Part shown: piece by piece, positions 35,648-44,550 of the stretch
Numbering within the stretch: position 1 is the first letter of the stretch
How the letters are laid out: each line of letters opens with the position of its first letter
Assembly (NCBI RefSeq): GCF_009498035.1
Contig: NZ_CP034550.1
Coordinates: 2,666,001-2,730,000 of the forward strand
DNA length: 64,000 bases
Origin: Saccharothrix syringae
Lineage (GTDB): Bacteria > Actinomycetota > Actinomycetes > Mycobacteriales > Pseudonocardiaceae
Direction: 5' to 3'
Notes under the pieces: generated by a model
Databases searched by the model: none
What the model was told of the DNA's origin: nothing
Seen by the model: only the letters and a program-made list of their open reading frames with translations
Made by a program: the position numbers and the translations under genes

Positions 35648-37656
35648 CCGATCCCCACGCCCACCGGCATGCCCGCCACGGCGTGCCCGGACGCGATCGC
35701 CAACGCCGCCGCGGCGGGCGGGTAGACCAGCTCGCCGAGCCCGCCCACCGGCGCCTCCGACGGCACCACCACGACGTCGACCTCCGGCACGTCGTCGATG
35801 CGCGCCCACGCGTAGTCGCGGAACGAGGACTGCACGACCTGCCCGTCCCGCACGGTGATCTGCGCGCCGAAGACGGTGGAGACCGCGTCCACCACGCCGC
35901 CCTCCACCTGCGCCCGCAGCCCGGACGGGTGCACCACCGGGCCCACGTCCACGGCCACCACGACCCGCTTCACCCCGCCGTCGGTGGAATCGGCCACCAC
36001 GGCGGCCACCGAGCCGTAGTCCTCGTGGCACGCCACCCCGCGCGTGGCACCGGCCGGCGTCGCGCCCGCCCGCTCCGCCGCCGCGTCGAGGGCCCGCCGC
36101 AGCCGCGACCCGGCGGGCAGCACCCGGCGGCGCAGCTCGACCTGGTCCAGGCCGGCCCGCCGCGCCAACGCGCCGAGGAACACCTCCTCCGCGTACTGGA
36201 AGTGCCCGGCGTAGACCGCGCGCCACAGGCCGGTGCGCAGCGGCGCGGGCCGCACCACCACGTCCACCGGGCCGGGCACGGCGTAGCGGAACTGGTCGCC
36301 GCTGCGCTTGACGAACTCGGGCGTGCCCAAAAACGGTCCCAGCGCGCTCAACGGCCAGGTGGCCACCGCGTGCGAGCGCCAGGTGGGCACGCCGGCGTCG
36401 TCGACCACCGCGGCCAGCCGGTGCACCGACATCGGCCGGTACGAGTCGTGCCGCACGTCGTCCTCGCGGGTCCACAGCACGGTCACCGGCGCGCCCGCCG
36501 CGCGCGAGCAGGCCACGGCCTCCAGCACCACGTCGTTGTCGGCGCGCCGGCCGAACGAGCCGCCGGTCAGCGCGGTCTCCACCCGCACGTCCGCCTCGGC
36601 CAGGCCGAACCGGCGGGCCAGGTCGGCGCGCAGGCCGCCGGGGTCCTGCGTGGGCGCCCACACGTCCAGCCCCGTCGCGGACAGCCGCGCGGTGGCGTTC
36701 ATCGGTTCCATCGGCGCGTGCGCGAGCAGCGGCAGCCGGTAGGTCGCCTCGAACGCCACCGGGCCGGGCGCCGCGGCGGGCGGGGGCAGCGCGGCCTCCA
36801 GCTCGGCCAGCCAGACCCGGCTGTCCGCGGTCGGCGTGCCGTCGCGCCACGTCACGCGCAGCGCCTCGCGACCGCGCAGCGCCTCCGGCATCGACCGCGC
36901 GACGACCGCCACGCCGCCCTGTCCCGCCGTTCCCGGCTCCAGGGCGGTCACCGCGACCACGCCGGGCACCGCGCGTGCCGCGGCGTCGTCGACCGCGTCG
37001 ACCCGCGCGCCGATCCACGGCGGCCGGAGCACGACCGCGACCAGCGCGCCGCGCGGCCGGTTGTCGATGCCGTAGCGGGCCCGGCCGGTCACCACGTCCT
37101 TGACGTCCACGCGGCCCGTGCGGGTCCTGCCCAGCACCCGCCACCGCTCCGGCGGCACCAGGGTCACCGGCACGGTGGCCGGGTCGAGCGCCGCCGCGTC
37201 CCGCACCAGCGCCGCGTACGGCAGCCGCCTGCCCCGGTGGAGGACCGCGCCGTCCCGGGCGGTGCACTCGTCGACCGGCACGCCCCAGCGCCGCGCGGCC
37301 GCGGTCACCAGCAGGCAGCGGGCCGTGGCGCCGGCGGTGCGCATGGGCTCCCACAGCGTCCGCACCGACAGCGAGTTGCCCACGAACTGCGACCCGTAGG
37401 CGGGGTCGCCGGGCGCCTGCACCACGGACACGTGGTTCGGGTCGACGGCCAGCTCCTCGGCCACCAGCAGCGCGACCACCGTGCGCACGCCCTGCCCGGA
37501 GTCCGGCTTCGGCGCGGTCACGGTGACCCGGCCGTGCTCGTCGAGCGCCACGAACACGTTGGGGGCGAGGGAGGTCGAACCCGACGCCGATCCCGGCAGC
37601 ACCAGCGGCGCGGACACGACCAGCACGCCGCCCAGGAACGCCCGCCGGTTGATCAC
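35644..37656 (-). CDS. Molybdopterin-binding subunit of an aldehyde/isoquinoline-type oxidoreductase
   Basis: A 670-residue large subunit like IorB, binding the molybdopterin cofactor. The N terminus (VINRRAFLGGVLVVSAPLVLPG) looks like a Tat-type signal with two Arg, implying export with the small subunit. Cofactor contacts include APKPDSGQGVRTVVALLVAEEL, TGGSFGRRADNDVV and GVACHEDYGSVAAVV. The C-terminal glutamate base of the family would lie in EAPVGGLGELVYPPAAAALAIA. The GTG at 37656 overlaps the stop of the 2Fe-2S gene. Together they should hydroxylate or oxidise an aldehyde or N-heterocycle. Confidence 0.9.
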   Translation of the reverse strand: MINRRAFLGGVLVVSAPLVLPGSASGSTSLAPNVFVALDEHGRVTVTAPKPDSGQGVRTVVALLVAEELAVDPNHVSVVQAPGDPAYGSQFVGNSLSVRTLWEPMRTAGATARCLLVTAAARRWGVPVDECTARDGAVLHRGRRLPYAALVRDAAALDPATVPVTLVPPERWRVLGRTRTGRVDVKDVVTGRARYGIDNRPRGALVAVVLRPPWIGARVDAVDDAAARAVPGVVAVTALEPGTAGQGGVAVVARSMPEALRGREALRVTWRDGTPTADSRVWLAELEAALPPPAAAPGPVAFEATYRLPLLAHAPMEPMNATARLSATGLDVWAPTQDPGGLRADLARRFGLAEADVRVETALTGGSFGRRADNDVVLEAVACSRAAGAPVTVLWTREDDVRHDSYRPMSVHRLAAVVDDAGVPTWRSHAVATWPLSALGPFLGTPEFVKRSGDQFRYAVPGPVDVVVRPAPLRTGLWRAVYAGHFQYAEEVFLGALARRAGLDQVELRRRVLPAGSRLRRALDAAAERAGATPAGATRGVACHEDYGSVAAVVADSTDGGVKRVVVAVDVGPVVHPSGLRAQVEGGVVDAVSTVFGAQITVRDGQVVQSSFRDYAWARIDDVPEVDVVVVPSEAPVGGLGELVYPPAAAALAIASGHAVAGMPVGVGIG

Positions 37657-38123
37657 CGCGCACCCCGCGCCAGCCGGGCCGCGCGGCGCACGGCCGCCCG
37701 GATCCGCGAGTACGTGCCGCAGCGGCACACGTTGTCCCGCAGCGCCTCGTCGATCTCCGCGTCGTCCGGGTCGGGGTTGCGCGACAGCAGCGCCACCGCC
37801 GCCATGATCTGCCCCGGCTGGCAGTAGCCGCACTGCGCGACGTCCAGGTGCACCCACGCCAGCTGCACCGGGTGGTCGCCGTCCTCGGACAACCCCTCGA
37901 CCGTGGTGATCCGCTTGTCCTCCACCTGCGCCACCGGCACCACGCACGGCCGCACGGCCTGACCGTCCACAAGGGACGTGCACGCACCGCACGCGCCGAC
38001 GCCGCAGCCGTACTTGGGCCCCAGCACGCCCAGCTGCTCGCGCAGCACCCACAGCAGCGGCGTGTCCCCCGGGACCTCCACGGACCGCACCCCGCCGTTG
38101 ACGCGCAACCGGAATCGCCCCAC
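37653..38123 (-). CDS. 2Fe-2S subunit of the molybdenum hydroxylase
   Basis: A 156-residue small subunit like IorA/CoxS. The plant-type ferredoxin cluster is YGCGVGACGACTSLVDG with a fourth Cys in VRPCVVP. The second, helical 2Fe-2S domain has QCGYCQPGQIMAA and DNVCRCGTYSRI. It passes electrons from the molybdopterin subunit encoded next. The GTG at 38123 is chosen for its GAGGAGG site and for the usual short N terminus. No FAD subunit gene is present, as in the two-subunit isoquinoline oxidoreductase type. Confidence 0.92.
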   Translation of the reverse strand: MGRFRLRVNGGVRSVEVPGDTPLLWVLREQLGVLGPKYGCGVGACGACTSLVDGQAVRPCVVPVAQVEDKRITTVEGLSEDGDHPVQLAWVHLDVAQCGYCQPGQIMAAVALLSRNPDPDDAEIDEALRDNVCRCGTYSRIRAAVRRAARLARGAR

Positions 38124-38206
38124 GGTGGCCTCCTCGCCGTCCGCCCGCAGGACCCATCGTGGCGCTCCGGGACGCATTCGGCAACGATGGACCCGGACAG
38201 GCGAAA

Positions 38207-39286
38207 CTATTGCGCCGCGAGCCTGCGCGGCGCCCCGCAGGACTCCCGGACGGTCAGGCTCGGCCACAGGGCCACCCGGTGGACCGGGCGGTCCAGCGGA
38301 TCGGCCACCCGGGCCAGCGCGAGCTGCGCCGCCAGCGCGCCGAGCCGGTGCTTGCGCGGCCGCACCGCGGTCAGCGGCGGGTCCGACGCCGCGGCCACCT
38401 CGTCGTCGTAGGACACCACGGCCAGCTCGGCGGGCACGCCCACGCCGCGGTCGCGGGCGCGTTCCACCAGTCCGATGGCCTCGCGGTCGGCGTGCACCAG
38501 CAGGGCGCGCACGCCCGAGCGCGCGCACCCGTCCAGCACCTCGTCGCACGCCGCCGCCCAGCCCGCCGCCCCGTAGGGCGGCACCTCGACCACCGGCGCC
38601 TGCCGCAGGTCCAGCGACGCCACCGCCGCCGCCCACCCGGCCCGGATCGCCGCCCCGTGCGGGCTCGGCCGGGACAGCACCAGGCCCACGCCGCGGTGGC
38701 CCAGGGTGGCCAGGTGCCGCACGGCCAGGCCCGCGCCCAGCGCGTGGTCGGTGACCGCGGCGTCCAGGCCGATCGCGGGCAGCTCCGGCGGCGGCACCCG
38801 CTCGATCAGCACCACCGGCACGGGCAGCCCGCCCAGCCAGCGCAGCAGCTCCAGGCCCGCCGGGCCGTCGGTGCTGGGCGCGACCAGCAGCGCCTGCACG
38901 CCCCGGTCCAGCAGCTTCACCACCTGCCGCCGGTCCTCCGCGGCGTGGTAGCACGAGGTGCGCAGCGCCAGCCGGCCACCGCCGCCCGCGGCCGCGGCCT
39001 GCGCGCCCTGGATGACGGCCGGCCAGTAGTACTCGTCCGACGGCGCGACCATGCCGATCAGGGTGTGGCCCGGCGCCGACCGCCCGACCGGCGGTTCGCC
39101 GTGGCGCGGCATGGTGATGCCGCCGTGCACCCGGGCGACCAGGCCGCGGTCGGCCAGCGCGGTGACGTCCCGGCGCACCGTCACGGCCGTGACGCCGAGC
39201 CGGTCGACCAGGTCGGCCACCCGGACCACGCCGTGCTCGCGGACCGCCGCCAGGATCAGTTCACGCCGCTGCGCCGCCAGCCTCAT
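38207..39286 (-). CDS. Hybrid transcription regulator: DeoR-type HTH plus LacI-type sensor
   Basis: A 359-residue regulator that joins an N-terminal DeoR winged helix (AAQRRELILAAVREHGVVRVADLVDRLGVTAVTVRRD...) to a periplasmic-binding-protein fold usually found in LacI regulators (LIGMVAPSDEYYWPAVIQGAQ; GHRGVGLVLSRPSPHGAAIRAGW; LAVVSYDDEVAAASDPPLTAVR). ATG 39286 is preferred because an operator-like DeoR motif lies just upstream. A GTG at 39346 would add 20 residues. It is divergent from a sugar-binding lipoprotein and is the likely controller of the rhamnose-type sugar locus. Confidence 0.88.
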   Translation of the reverse strand: MRLAAQRRELILAAVREHGVVRVADLVDRLGVTAVTVRRDVTALADRGLVARVHGGITMPRHGEPPVGRSAPGHTLIGMVAPSDEYYWPAVIQGAQAAAAGGGGRLALRTSCYHAAEDRRQVVKLLDRGVQALLVAPSTDGPAGLELLRWLGGLPVPVVLIERVPPPELPAIGLDAAVTDHALGAGLAVRHLATLGHRGVGLVLSRPSPHGAAIRAGWAAAVASLDLRQAPVVEVPPYGAAGWAAACDEVLDGCARSGVRALLVHADREAIGLVERARDRGVGVPAELAVVSYDDEVAAASDPPLTAVRPRKHRLGALAAQLALARVADPLDRPVHRVALWPSLTVRESCGAPRRLAAQ

Positions 39287-39303
39287 CGTCGGTTCCGATC
39301 GAC

Positions 39304-39330
39304 TGCGATCGTTGCTGTTCGTTTCGTTGA
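39304..39330. promoter_or_regulatory. DeoR-type operator candidate
   Basis: The stretch contains TTGCTGTTCGTTTCGTTGA, with repeated TTCGTT/TGTTCG words like those of DeoR-family operators. It lies between the hybrid regulator and the divergent sugar locus. Confidence 0.45.
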
Positions 39331-39387
39331 CCTTGGAGTCTGCCACGGGCTGGAGTGGGGATCACCACTCCAGCAGGGGGACCGGCG

Positions 39388-40668
39388 ATGACGCTGCACT
39401 CTCGACGCACCGTGCTGCGCGCGCTGGCCGCTACGCCACTCGTGGCGGCCTGCTCCGCCCAAGGGGCCCCGACCGGTGCCACCACGGTGGAGGTCTGGTC
39501 GTGGCTGACCGGGATGGACCGGTACGCGGAGGCGTTCAACGCGGCCCAGCGCGAGGTGTTCGTCGAGTTCCGGGCGCTGGAGGCGGGCCTGTCCGGCGGC
39601 TACGCCCGGCAGGCCAACGCGATCCGCGCCCGCAACGCGCCCGACGTGCTGCACCTGGAGTACCGGGCGCTGCCCCAGCTGCTGGCCACCGGCGGCCTGC
39701 GCGACCTGACCGCCGACCTCGCCGACCTGGGGCCCGCCTACCCGCCCGCGGTGTGGCGGGACGTGCGCCCGGACGGCCGCACCCGCGCCGTGCCGGTGGA
39801 CCTCGCGCCGATGGTCTTCTACCACCGGGAGGACCTGTTCGACCGGCACGGCATCCCGGTCCCGCGCACCTGGGCCGAGTTCGGCGACGCCGCGCGGGCG
39901 GTCCGGGCCGCGGACCGCGAGGCGCGCATCACCACGTTCCCGCTCGGCGACGGCTCGTTCTTCGCGGGCGTGTGCCGGCAGGCGGGCGACCCGTGGTGGA
40001 CCCGCGAGGGCGACGCCTGGCGGGTCGACGTCGACGGCGGGGGCACCCTGCGCACCGCCGCCCACTGGCAGGCCCTGATCGACGACGACCTGGTGGCCAC
40101 CGTCGACCACGGCACCGGGGACTGGCGCGCGGCCCTGCGCGACGGGCGGCTGTGGGGCCTGCTCGACGGCCCGGCCGGCGCCGACGCGCTCGACCCGGCC
40201 GACGCCCGGCGGTGGGCCGTCACGGCCATGCCCACCTGGGACGGCGTGCCCGCCGCCGGCGACCGGGGCGGCAGCGCGTTCGCGGTGTCGGCGGCCAGCC
40301 GGGTGCCCGACGCGGCCGTGCGGTTCCTGCGGTGGCTGGCCACCGACCCGGCGGTGCCGCGCCTGGGCGCGGCGGTCACCACGCCGTTCCCGGCGCACCC
40401 GGACAGCCGCCGGGTGGCCCGGGAGGCGTACCGGGGCGACCACTTCGTCGGCGAGCCGGTCTACGACGTGCTCGACGAGGCCGCGCGGCGGGTGCCCGAC
40501 TGGACGTGGGGCCCGAACGCGCTGCGGTTGTTCGCCGACCTCGCCGACCGGTTCGCCGGGGTCCGGCCGGGCACCACCACGCTGGTCGAGGCGGTGCGGC
40601 GGGCGCAGGTCGACGCGGTGGCGGACCTGCGGTCGCGCGGCCTGGTGGTGCGGGAGGGCGCCGCGTGA
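39388..40668 (+). CDS. Extracellular solute-binding lipoprotein (ABC sugar family 1)
   Basis: A 426-residue binding protein. The N terminus RRTVLRALAATPLVAACSAQ combines twin Arg with a lipobox (LVAAC), so it is a lipid-anchored secreted protein, possibly exported by Tat. The fold is the carbohydrate uptake type 1 (UgpB/MalE-like): VWSWLTGMDRYAEAFN, VDLAPMVFYHREDLFDRHGI, and WTWGPNALRLFADLADRF. Such proteins normally work with MalF/MalG permeases, which are absent here; the importer that follows is of another type with its own binding protein. It may share a distant transporter. Confidence 0.88.
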   Translation: MTLHSRRTVLRALAATPLVAACSAQGAPTGATTVEVWSWLTGMDRYAEAFNAAQREVFVEFRALEAGLSGGYARQANAIRARNAPDVLHLEYRALPQLLATGGLRDLTADLADLGPAYPPAVWRDVRPDGRTRAVPVDLAPMVFYHREDLFDRHGIPVPRTWAEFGDAARAVRAADREARITTFPLGDGSFFAGVCRQAGDPWWTREGDAWRVDVDGGGTLRTAAHWQALIDDDLVATVDHGTGDWRAALRDGRLWGLLDGPAGADALDPADARRWAVTAMPTWDGVPAAGDRGGSAFAVSAASRVPDAAVRFLRWLATDPAVPRLGAAVTTPFPAHPDSRRVAREAYRGDHFVGEPVYDVLDEAARRVPDWTWGPNALRLFADLADRFAGVRPGTTTLVEAVRRAQVDAVADLRSRGLVVREGAA

Positions 40669-40702
40669 GCGCTCACCGGTTCCCACCCCCGAGGAGTTCA
40701 CC

Positions 40703-41194
40703 ATGATCGCGCGCGGGACGCTGCTCGCCGCGTCTGCGGGCCCCGCGCGCGCCGACGCCACCGTCGGCGTCGACCCGGCGGCCGACCAGGGCGCGTGGGA
40801 GGGCTGCCACGTCGACGCCGCCACCAGGGGGTTGGTGCGCCAGGTCAACGTGCACGGCTACCAGGGCCCGGGCGGCAGGCGCGACCCGCTGGCCGACGAC
40901 GTGCGCGCGGCGGGCGAGGTGGAGAACAGGCTGTACGTGCCGGCCCGGTTCACCCGCCACACCCGCCCCGGCACGCGGGTCCTCGGCACCGGCGTTGACC
41001 ACGCCGCCGCCCACGACCCCGACGCCCGCCGGCTGGTCGTGGTGGCGGTCAACACCGGCGCGGCGCAGGACCTGCCCTTCGACCCGTCCCGGTTCGGCCG
41101 GGTGGCCGGCAGGCGGGTCACCGCGCCGTTCGCGGCGGGCCGGGTGCGGACGATCCAGGTGCGGACGATCCAGGTCGACGGGGTGGTGCGGTGA
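40703..41194 (+). pseudogene. Remnant of a GH30 (beta-1,6-galactanase type) glycoside hydrolase
   Basis: A 163-codon frame made of patches from a much longer secreted GH30 enzyme. After a reduced signal peptide comes the mature N terminus (VGVDPAADQGAWEG), then a mid-barrel piece (VNVHGYQGPGGRRDPL), then the C-terminal beta-sandwich (ARFTRHTRPGTRVLG, ARRLVVVAVNTGAAQ, FDPSRFGRV). The catalytic Glu regions of the barrel are missing, so at least two in-frame deletions have occurred and no activity is expected. A good ribosome site (GAGGAG) and 4-base coupling to the next ABC gene remain, which may preserve its translation. Family call is from motif memory. Confidence 0.7.
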
Positions 41195-42672
41195 GTGGTG
41201 AAACGTTTCAGCTGAGGGACGTGCACAAGTCCTTCGGGCCCGTCCGGGCGCTGCGCGGGGTGTCCCTCGCGCTGCGCGCGGGCGAGGTGCACGCGCTGGT
41301 CGGCGAGAACGGCGCGGGCAAGTCCACCGCGGTCGGCGTCGTCGGCGGCGAGCACCGGCCCGACCGGGGCGAGGTGCTGCTGGGCGGTCGGCCGGTGCGG
41401 TTCGCCTCGCCGCGCGACGCGCGCCGCCACGGCGTGGCCGTGATCCACCAGGAGCCCTCCGGGTTCCCGGACCTGTCGGTGACCGAGAACGTGTTCATGG
41501 GGCGCTTCCCGCTGCGCCGGGGCGGGCGGGTGGACCGGCGCGCCGCGCGCCGCCGCACGGCCGAGGTGCTGGACCGGCTCGGCGTGCCGATCGACCCGGA
41601 CCGGCCGACCCGGGGCCTGTCCGTCGCCGACCGGCAGGTGATCGAGGTCGCCAAGGCGCTGGTGTCCGACGCGCGGGTGATCGTGATGGACGAGCCGACC
41701 GCCGCGCTGTCGGAGGTGGAGGTGCGGCGGCTGTTCCGGGTCGCCCGCGACCTGGCCGCGGGCGGTGCCGCGCTGCTGTTCGTGTCCCACCGGCTCGACG
41801 AGGTCTACGAGCTGTGCGCGCGGGCGACCGTGCTGCGCGACGGGGAGCACGTGACCACGGCGCCGCTGGCCGAGCTGGACCGGGACGCGCTGGTGCGCGC
41901 CATGGTCGGCCGACCGGTCGACCGGCTCTACCCGCGCCGGGCCCACGAGCTGGGCGAGGAGGCCCTGGTGGTGTCCGGGCTGGGGCCGCACGGCGACATC
42001 TCGTTCTCGGTGCGGCGCGGCGAGGTGGTCGGGCTGGCCGGGCTGGTCGGGTCCGGCCGCTCCGGGGTGGCGCGGGCGGTGTTCGGCCTGGAGCCGCGGG
42101 CCGGGCGGGTCGTGGTCGGCGGTCGGGAGCTGCCGCCGGGCGACCCGCGGGCGGCGATCCGGCACGGCGTGGCGCTGGTGCCCGAGGACCGCCGCGACCA
42201 GGGCCTGGTGCCCGCGCTGTCGATCGAGCGCAACGCGAGCCTGACCCGGTTGCGGCAGGTCTCGCCGCTCGGGCTCACCCGCCGGTCCCGGGAGCGGTCG
42301 CTGGCGGGGGAGTGGGCGGCGCGGCTGGGCGTGAAGCACCGGCGGCTGACCGACCCGGTGGCCACCCTGTCCGGCGGCAACCAGCAGAAGGTGGTGCTGG
42401 GCAAGTGGCTGGCCACCGGGCCGTCCGTGCTGCTGGTCGACGAGCCCACGCGCGGCGTCGACGTGGGCGCCAAGGTCGAGGTGCACCGGCTGCTGGCCGA
42501 GGAGGCCGCGCGCGGCACGGCGGTGCTGCTGATCTCCTCGGAGCTGCCCGAGGTGCTGGGCATGGCCGACCGGGTGCTGGTGCTGCGCGAGGGGCGGCTG
42601 GTCGCCGAGCTGCCCCGCGGGCGGGCGACCGAGGAGGCCGTGGTGCGGGCGGCCACCGGCGGTGCCGGGTGA
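41191..42672 (+). CDS. Sugar ABC transporter ATPase (RbsA/RhaT-like, two NBDs)
   Basis: A 493-residue cytosolic double ATPase energising import of a monosaccharide. NBD1 has Walker A GENGAGKSTAV (about 42-50) and Walker B VIVMDEPTAALS. NBD2 has a degenerate Walker A (GLVGSGRSGVAR), signature LSGGNQQK, and VLLVDEPTRGVD. This asymmetry is normal for RbsA/MglA proteins. The GTG start overlaps the GH30 remnant by 4 bp and the stop overlaps the first permease gene. Best fit is the rhamnose-type importer, from its binding protein. Confidence 0.94.
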   Translation: MSGETFQLRDVHKSFGPVRALRGVSLALRAGEVHALVGENGAGKSTAVGVVGGEHRPDRGEVLLGGRPVRFASPRDARRHGVAVIHQEPSGFPDLSVTENVFMGRFPLRRGGRVDRRAARRRTAEVLDRLGVPIDPDRPTRGLSVADRQVIEVAKALVSDARVIVMDEPTAALSEVEVRRLFRVARDLAAGGAALLFVSHRLDEVYELCARATVLRDGEHVTTAPLAELDRDALVRAMVGRPVDRLYPRRAHELGEEALVVSGLGPHGDISFSVRRGEVVGLAGLVGSGRSGVARAVFGLEPRAGRVVVGGRELPPGDPRAAIRHGVALVPEDRRDQGLVPALSIERNASLTRLRQVSPLGLTRRSRERSLAGEWAARLGVKHRRLTDPVATLSGGNQQKVVLGKWLATGPSVLLVDEPTRGVDVGAKVEVHRLLAEEAARGTAVLLISSELPEVLGMADRVLVLREGRLVAELPRGRATEEAVVRAATGGAG

Positions 42673-43622
42673 GGCGGGAGGCGGGCGCCGCCGCGGCCCT
42701 GGTGCTCGTGGTGGTGGCGACCGCGCTGGTCAACCCCGGGTTCGTCGGTCCGCAGGGCCTGCGCGACCTGTTCCTCAACGCCTCGGTCACCGCGCTGCTG
42801 GCGGTCGGGCAGGCGGTGCTGGTGATCACCCGCAACGTCGACCTGTCGGTCGGCTCGGTGATGGGCCTGACCGCGTTCGGCTCGGGGCAGCTGTTCCTGG
42901 CCGACCGGGGCACGCCCGTGGTGGTCGTGGTGCTGGCCGGGGTGGCGCTGGGCGTGGCGTGCGGCGCGGTGAACGGGGCGCTGGTGGCCGCGGCCGGGGT
43001 GCCCGCGCTGGTGGTCACCCTCGGCACGCTGTACGTGTTCCGGGGCGTCGACCACGGCTGGGCCTCGGCCACCGGCGTGCACCAGGTCAACGCCGACCGG
43101 ATGGCGCCGGGGTTCCTGGAGCTGGGCAGCGGCTCGGTGCTGGGCGTGCCGAACCTCGCGCTGATCGCGCTGGTCGTGCTGGTGGTGGTCGGGTTCGTGC
43201 TGCGGGACCTGCGGTCCGGGCGCGAGCTGTACGCCATCGGCTCGGACCCGGAGGCGGCGCGGCTGGTCGGCATCCCGGTCGGCAGGCGGGTGTTCGCCGC
43301 GTTCGCGGTGTCCGGCGGCCTGGCGGGCCTGGCGGGCGTGCTGCACGCGTCGTACTTCGGCACGGTCAACGCCTCCGTCGGCACCGGGCGGGAGCTGGCC
43401 GTGGTGGCGGCGGTGGTGGTGGGCGGGGTGGCTATCTTCGGCGGCTCGGGCACGGTGCTCGGCGCGGCCCTGGGCGCGCTGTTGCTGACCACGGTGACGG
43501 GCGCGCTGCCGGTGCTGGGCGTGCCCGCGTTCTGGCAGCGGGCGGTGGACGGCGCGGCGCTGCTGCTGGCCATCTCGCTGGACCGCGCCGTGCGCGGGCG
43601 GGCGCGGGGTGCCCGTGCGTGA
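42669..43622 (+). CDS. Sugar ABC transporter permease (RbsC family), first
   Basis: A 317-residue inner-membrane permease with about 8-10 helices. The family signatures are VLVITRNVDLSVGSVMGLTAF and YAIGSDPEAARLVGIPVGRRV. GTG 42669 overlaps the ATPase stop (GTGA). It forms a heterodimer with the next permease, as in rhamnose importers with two different membrane subunits. Confidence 0.92.
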   Translation: MRREAGAAAALVLVVVATALVNPGFVGPQGLRDLFLNASVTALLAVGQAVLVITRNVDLSVGSVMGLTAFGSGQLFLADRGTPVVVVVLAGVALGVACGAVNGALVAAAGVPALVVTLGTLYVFRGVDHGWASATGVHQVNADRMAPGFLELGSGSVLGVPNLALIALVVLVVVGFVLRDLRSGRELYAIGSDPEAARLVGIPVGRRVFAAFAVSGGLAGLAGVLHASYFGTVNASVGTGRELAVVAAVVVGGVAIFGGSGTVLGAALGALLLTTVTGALPVLGVPAFWQRAVDGAALLLAISLDRAVRGRARGARA

Positions 43623-44550
43623 CCTCAAGTGGGAGTCGGTGCTGGTCGCGCTGTGCGTGGTGGTGTTCGCCGCGGCCGCGGTCACCACGCCCGGGTTCGC
43701 CGAGGCGGGCAACGTGGCGTTCCTGCTGCTCGACCACACCGCGGTGGCCCTGCTGGCGCTGGCGCTGCTGCCGGTCGTGCTCACCGGCGAGATCGACCTG
43801 TCGGTGGCCTCGACGCTGGGGCTGTGCTCGGCGCTGACGGGCGCGCTGTGGGACGGCGGCGTGCCGTTCGAGACGATCCTGCCGGTGGTGCTGGTCGCCG
43901 GGGCGGTGCTGGGCGCGGTCAACGCGGTGCTGGTGGTCGGGTTCGGCCTGCCGTCGCTGGCGGTCACCATCGGCACGCTGGGGCTCTACCGGGGCCTGGC
44001 GTACGTGGTGCTGGGCGACGGCGCGGTGACCGGGTTCCCGGAGAACTACCGGCCGCTGGCCACCGACGCGGTGCCGGGCCTGTTCGTGCCGTACTCGGTG
44101 CTGCTGCTCGTGGTGGTCGGTCTCGTGGTCGCCCTGGTCGTGCACGCCACGCCGGTCGGCCGGGCGCTCTACGCCATCGGGCTGGGCGAGCGGACCGCCC
44201 GGTACTCCGGCATCCGGGTGGACCGGGTCAAGGCCGCCCTGTACGTGGCCTCCGGCCTGTTGTGCGCGGTCGCCGCGATCGTCTACACGTTGCGCTACAA
44301 CAGCGCGCGCGCGGACAACGGCGTCGGCCTGGAGCTGGTCGCGGTGACCGCGGTGCTGCTCGGCGGCGCGTCGATCTTCGGCGGCCGCGGCACCGTGCTC
44401 GGGGTGGCCGCCGCGCTGCTGCTCACCGCGGGGCTGCGCAACGCCCTGCTGCTCAACGACGTGACCAACGAGGTCCAGAACGTGGTCAACGGCACGCTGC
44501 TGATCGTCTCCGTGCTCGTGCCCGCGATCGCGCAGAGGAGGCGACGATGA
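43609..44550 (+). CDS. Sugar ABC transporter permease (RbsC family), second
   Basis: A 313-residue permease with about 8-10 helices. It carries LPVVLTGEIDLSVASTLGL and YAIGLGERTARYSGIRVDRVKAALYV. The start overlaps the first permease gene by 14 bp; GTG 43615 is an alternative. The stop overlaps the next gene (ATGA). Divergence from the first permease supports a heterodimeric channel. Confidence 0.92.
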   Translation: MPVRDLKWESVLVALCVVVFAAAAVTTPGFAEAGNVAFLLLDHTAVALLALALLPVVLTGEIDLSVASTLGLCSALTGALWDGGVPFETILPVVLVAGAVLGAVNAVLVVGFGLPSLAVTIGTLGLYRGLAYVVLGDGAVTGFPENYRPLATDAVPGLFVPYSVLLLVVVGLVVALVVHATPVGRALYAIGLGERTARYSGIRVDRVKAALYVASGLLCAVAAIVYTLRYNSARADNGVGLELVAVTAVLLGGASIFGGRGTVLGVAAALLLTAGLRNALLLNDVTNEVQNVVNGTLLIVSVLVPAIAQRRRR

